From the NCBI GenBank assembly GCA_947846985.1, contig CANTUZ010000010.1, positions 23,669,095 to 23,733,094 of the forward strand: a stretch of 64,000 nucleotides of DNA, written 5' to 3'. The notes under the pieces were generated by a model, which was given only the letters and a program-made list of their open reading frames with translations, ran no database searches and was not told where the DNA came from. The translations under genes and the position numbers were made by a program. The DNA comes from Fratercula arctica. Lineage: Eukaryota > Chordata > Aves > Charadriiformes > Alcidae. Positions 59,701-64,000 of the stretch are shown one piece after another (positions within the stretch are counted from its first letter, which is position 1; each line of letters starts with the position of its first letter).

Positions 59701-62700
59701 TGGAATGGATAAAATAAAGGTTTTAGTCATTGCAAGCCTCATTCCTTGGAACACATCTCGTGCTGCAGGTGCCCTTTTTCTGTGTAGATAGGTATGCCGG
59801 CCTGCCAGAGGGATGGCTCCCCCTCCCTCTCTGGACATGTTCACCTACAACCATCTTTCCTGCCTGTAAAAGTTTTCCTTTGGAAGCATTTTCTAGGAAG
59901 ATGAGTTAGCAGAACACTATTTGCATTTGGACTTCAGTGTCTTTACAGCCTGTGAACAAGCTGAGCTGGAGTTGTCATCTGATGGAGCACCATGCCTGGC
60001 AACAGGCACGGCTGGAGGTAGCTGATAAGTGTGTTTCTGTTTAGTTTTGTTGTTTGCTGTCGTTAATATTTATTTGGGATATGTATTTTTCCTTCTCTGA
60101 GAACCCATTCAGAAACATCCTCTTGGGGAGCTGTTGAACCTAAATTGTTTTTTAATTCTTTGTGTGGGTTTGTTTTTTTTTATCAAGCCTAGCACTGTTG
60201 TATTTTGGTGCAGAATACAGGTTTTTACTTTCCCAGTTTATTTAGAGCTACCTTGGCTGCTGCTACACGGTGCTAGAGTGCACTGAGCAGCCTTGCAAAA
60301 CCCAGTCAAGGGAAATGGAGTAAGCAAAGGCCGTAGCCATGAAGGTCACCACCACCTCCTGCTATCAGGCAGTCAGCTGTAACGTGACAAAAATTTGAAT
60401 TTGGTTTCTGTAAGAGTTGGGAAAAATTGTATTTTTTCTTACCTAGACATTAAGACAAAGGTGGGTTATTGAGTTATCCAGGCTGTACCCAGGGAGAGAG
60501 TGTGCCAAACCAGAGTGGTCTGCTTGGTCTGTACTGATGGCTTTTTTTTAAAACTAAATAAAAGTGAAAGGGCAGGTTGGGCCATGAGGCCCCTCAGCAT
60601 TTGTTGATGGCATGACTGTTGTACGCCTTTGCTTTTAAGCCCTGCTGATGGGGGGATGGCTCTCAACTACAGTTTATTTAGAATATTCTGTGCTTTTTTG
60701 TTCTGTGCCTGAATTTATGTGCCAGTTGACATGATTATGGTAAAGAGGATCTTTCTTAATTGTAGGTTGTTTTTTTAATTTTTAACTATGTCCCCTCTAA
60801 CTATCCTTCCCCTCCTCTCCCCCCCCCCCCCCCCCCAGCTTAATTCAAATGTGACTTTTGAACTTATTTCAGCTTCCCATTTCTGTTTGAAGGGTACTTG
60901 CACTTGGGGCAGGGCGGTGGAGGCGCCTGTCCGAGTGGCATTAAGCTGTGAAAGCTGGCCCTGCAGCGTGGGGCGGTGCTGTGCCAGGGCTTCCATTTCA
61001 GCCTATGACTAGTTAATGCTTTCTCTCAGGGTAAGGTCGAAATACAAGCCTTGTGTGCTGGCTGATGGTAACCTCACTGATGTATAGTGGTTCTTGTTGC
61101 TATAAAGACAGTGACTGTGCTCTGTAAGCAAGGGACTTTTTTTTTTTTTTTTCTCTCTCTTGGTGTTGCCTGCTCACAGTTCCAGCATTCACAACTCCTT
61201 GGTGCTGCACAGGCTGCACTGCACCAGTACTTTAATGTCATGAAGGGGATGCAAGCTGTAAGAGGGGTAAAACGCTGGAAATGCATTAAAAGGCTATTAT
61301 ATAGCGTATGTGCATCGACAGTCTGCACTATGAACAGGGGCTGGGGCCGCACAGTTTCTTTCCATGTCGTGCTTTACTTTGCCTCATGTAAGTCAGCCGG
61401 GAGTGCTTCTCAGGCAGGAAGTTTGGGGCTTAAAGGGCAGCTGTTGTGCAGGGCCTTGGTGTCAATATGTTGTTGTTCCAAGTCCTGAAATGCACCTTTT
61501 CCAGCGACTTGACTTTGGAGGTCCTGAGGCCAGCCTGGTTTAGTATCCTCTGTTACCATAAGTGACATAAAGGAGAGCTGGGTTTCAGAGTGCCGGGGCA
61601 GCGGCACCATTGTGGACAGGCTGGCTTACAAGCATTTCAGAGAGACTGGAGAGTCGGTGAGACTATATAGATAAGAATGGGGAGAAATCATGTCTTGGAA
61701 GAAAACCACTCTTTAAAGCCAAAAGTAGATTAATAGATTATTTGTAGATAGTTCTCAACAGTAGTGAAGATAAGAGTGTCAGGAGTACCTTTGTTTGTAG
61801 CAAAAAAAACAGTTTGCGAAATGTTACTCAGAGGTGAGTGTTAGTTCTCACTCTTAAAGAGGCTCAGTGTACTTTTTTTTTAAACACACCCCCCCCCCAA
61901 GCCTTTAAGAAAAAGCAGAAAGAAACAAACTGTAGGTAAAGCCCTGATCACTGGAGAGGAGGTTCTGTGCTCATTCCATGTGCTACTGTGTGATGGGCAA
62001 TTTTATTCCTGGTTAAACACTTGCGTGTGTGTTTGTTAGATGCCAGTGTGGTGGGGTCTTGCTCAGCAAGGGGATGAACAGCTGCTTCAGATTCACTTGG
62101 CATGGTCAGTCCGGTTTGTCATTGCTTTTCTTGCCATGTACTACCGATACAGCAACATGACCAGCAAGGAATCAAAGGAGTCTCTTACCACGTGAGCATG
62201 AGGGCTGAAAAACATGCGGATGAGTTTGCTCGAGTTGCTTGTTAGATTCATATAGCCAGACTCTCGTGTGTCAGTCTAACTTCCAGGAGCTGCAGGCTTA
62301 TGCCAGGAATATGTGCCTTTGCACCGCTGTCATCAAGTGAAAACTGCAGTTTTCAGTGATCAGATTTTTATGTAGAGTTGATACGTGCCGCCAGCTGCAG
62401 AGAACTTCTCCCAGTTCCATTAAAAGGTCTTTACCCTATAGTTGAGACTCGTACCAGCATTTCCTGTACCTCGCAGAAAGTATCTTCCTGATTGAATTCC
62501 AGGGGGTGTGTGTGAGTAGAAGTTCCAGGTTCATATGCTGAGCTTCCTCATCTGAGGTTGGTGTGTGTATGTGTATTTTTTTTATATATACGCTCTGATA
62601 GCTTTCTTAAAAAAAAAAAAAAAAAAGGTTGTTTCCTATTGTTTGTTTTGCCAATTCCCACCTTTTGTGCACCCTTCCAGTTCTGGAGTGACATGACCTG

Positions 62701-64000
62701 TGTACTGTTTCTATTCCAGTCATGTGCCTTTCTGTGACGTGGGGGACAAATTACTCCTTTTTCTATGGATTGGTTTCCTATGCATCAGACTAAAAGAAGT
62801 ATTCTTAATACATTACAAAACATAATTTCAGGTAATGTTTTACGCTCACCGTTTTCCTTGTCTTCTTAGAAGTTCTTACGTACCATGAAGTTCTGTTACT
62901 GAACAGTGAGGTGGGCAGATAAGGTTTATTTCCACTATTAAAATGAAGCTTGATGGTGTGTGTAATGGGTCAGTAGGTAGTAACCAGTGTAGCTCACCAG
63001 AAAAGATGTCTTTGTTGGCTTTTTGGTATCACAGAGCTTCTGCAGCACTGTGCTGTCAGAGGGAAGTATGAGATTTGAAAATGACTCTTAATCAGTAGCT
63101 CGGTTAAGGACAGCCCACCTTTGGATCTGACCACAGCAGGTGACTTGTTTGCCATTAGCATAAGAGTAAGAATTAGCATAGCATAGAACTGAAGCAATCA
63201 GGGGGAGGGAAAGACACCGCTGCTGCCCTGAGTGAACGAATACTGCTGGTCAACTAGCCCTGACATTTAGTGAGCCCCTCACACCATTTATTCCTGGTAC
63301 CTTCGTTATTTTTTTAATGTTTAAATCCATCTCCTCAAAGATGTACCATAGTCAGAGGTAAAGCATGAAGTAACTGTGTAAGTGACAACTTGTAAAGGCT
63401 TAAACACAGGAAACTGTGTCTAACGGAGCATCAGTGGGATTGGTCCTGGGATCCCCCTCCCATGGCAGCATGTAAAAATGGCTGCTCTGCCGTTGTTCTG
63501 TTAATTGGTGAAATGCTTGGTGAAGTGCAAGTTTTAAGGCTGTTTTATAATGCTGTCACAACTGTGACTATTTAAATGATATTTTGCTTCCAGTTCAGTG
63601 AAAGGTTGCTCGTTCCTGTAGGTCGGTGCATGTGCTGCTGGCCCAGGCCCTGTGCTGGAGCACACCTGGACAGGAGGTGCACAGCAAAGCTCTGGTGCAG
63701 CGCACAGCGGGGAACCACTGCGGGAGCCAGCGATGGCCCAAAAGTCATCACTAGTGCAAACCAGTAAGAACAAGTCTCTAGGTTTTGTGCCATGCCAGCT
63801 TCTGCAAACCTAGAGCTGAACTTGCAGAGAAAGAAGCTTTAGGACACCATTTCTGTGTGCTATAACTTAAAACACCTCTGTTGGCCTCCCAAATATCAGC
63901 TGTAAGGCCTGGAGTAGGTTCTTCAATTTTTGTTACGCTTCTACCAGCTTTGGGTCTGTGACATCACTCCAAATCATCACAAAGAAGAAAAATAAGTAGT
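56791..64000. other. Downstream non-coding region, no gene recognised
   Basis: No exon matches anything I know on either strand. In human, as I recall, NDST2 lies next on the opposite strand; none of its coding sequence is visible. AATAAA words on the + strand at 57882-57887, 59713-59718 and 60557-60562 could be late ZSWIM8 poly(A) sites. TTTATT words near 60069, 60238 and 60672 could be minus-strand signals of a gene beyond the window. Homopolymers: C18 at 60819, T16 at 61137-61152, A18 at 62609-62626. A more GC-rich patch lies at 63600-63780. Confidence 0.6.
60819..60836. repeat. C18 homopolymer (G18 on the minus strand)
   Basis: Eighteen Cs preceded by a C/T-rich stretch (60791-60818) and followed by ag. 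It can form i-motif or G-quadruplex structures in principle. It lies in the downstream non-coding region; a second run of ten Cs occurs near 61889-61898. Confidence 0.95.

Noticed and set aside
60775..60996. Minus-strand frame (MEALAQHRPTLQG...) tested as the end of NDST2 or CAMK2G
   Set aside because: It does not resemble the C-termini of those proteins and runs through the C18/G18 homopolymer as poly-Gly.
61087..61488. 133-codon plus-strand frame containing a poly-Phe run
   Set aside because: The poly-Phe comes from a T16 homopolymer; the rest matches no known protein.
63576..63767. Possible exon between a 'cctgtag' and a 'ccagtaag'
   Set aside because: Splice-like words exist, but none of the three frames gives a recognisable protein and the patch is short; not enough to call an exon.
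1..64000. tRNA, rRNA, CRISPR arrays, operons and prokaryotic mobile elements
   Set aside because: None seen; the exon-intron structure and repeat types are those of a vertebrate nuclear genome.

Overview
The window is vertebrate nuclear DNA, almost certainly from a bird. The evidence is one long intron-rich gene, an old CR1 non-LTR retrotransposon of the avian/reptilian type lying antisense in an intron, a second CR1-like 3' tail, and a decayed endogenous retrovirus piece of a kind I associate with birds. There is no bacterial-style gene layout, no CRISPR array and no tRNA or rRNA gene. Species cannot be fixed from sequence alone.

The only gene I can support is ZSWIM8 on the + strand. Twenty-five coding exons (numbered 2 to 26 here, assuming one upstream first coding exon) run from 19011 to the stop codon at 55961-55963, with a 3' UTR to a likely poly(A) site near 56785. 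All introns read GT...AG, all exon phases join, and the joined frame codes for 1,758 residues (the first codon is split with the missing exon). Recalled human ZSWIM8 is about 1,830-1,840 residues, so roughly 70 N-terminal residues are missing. The first coding exon and promoter are not recognisable in 1-19010, so they probably lie upstream of the window, which would make intron 1 longer than 19 kb.

Layout: 1-19010 is AT-rich non-coding DNA, most likely intron 1. 19011-33488 holds exons 2-9, including the SWIM zinc finger in exon 4. 33489-36320 is an intron holding the retroviral remnant. 36321-37329 is the 1,009-nt exon 10, which codes for a disordered acidic region. 38147-55963 holds compact exons 11-26 with the conserved C-terminal helical region. 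56790-64000 is non-coding as far as I can see. The human downstream neighbour NDST2, as I recall it, is not recognisable here.

ZSWIM8 is known as the substrate receptor of a cullin-RING ubiquitin ligase (elongin B/C, CUL3) that removes Argonaute bound to a microRNA paired with a trigger RNA, i.e. target-directed microRNA degradation. I found no undescribed system. The most notable local observation is a 194-bp, 98.5 percent identical duplication inside the gene (43021-43214 and 46250-46443). It copies a working 3' splice site into an upstream intron, where its use would bring an immediate in-frame stop.
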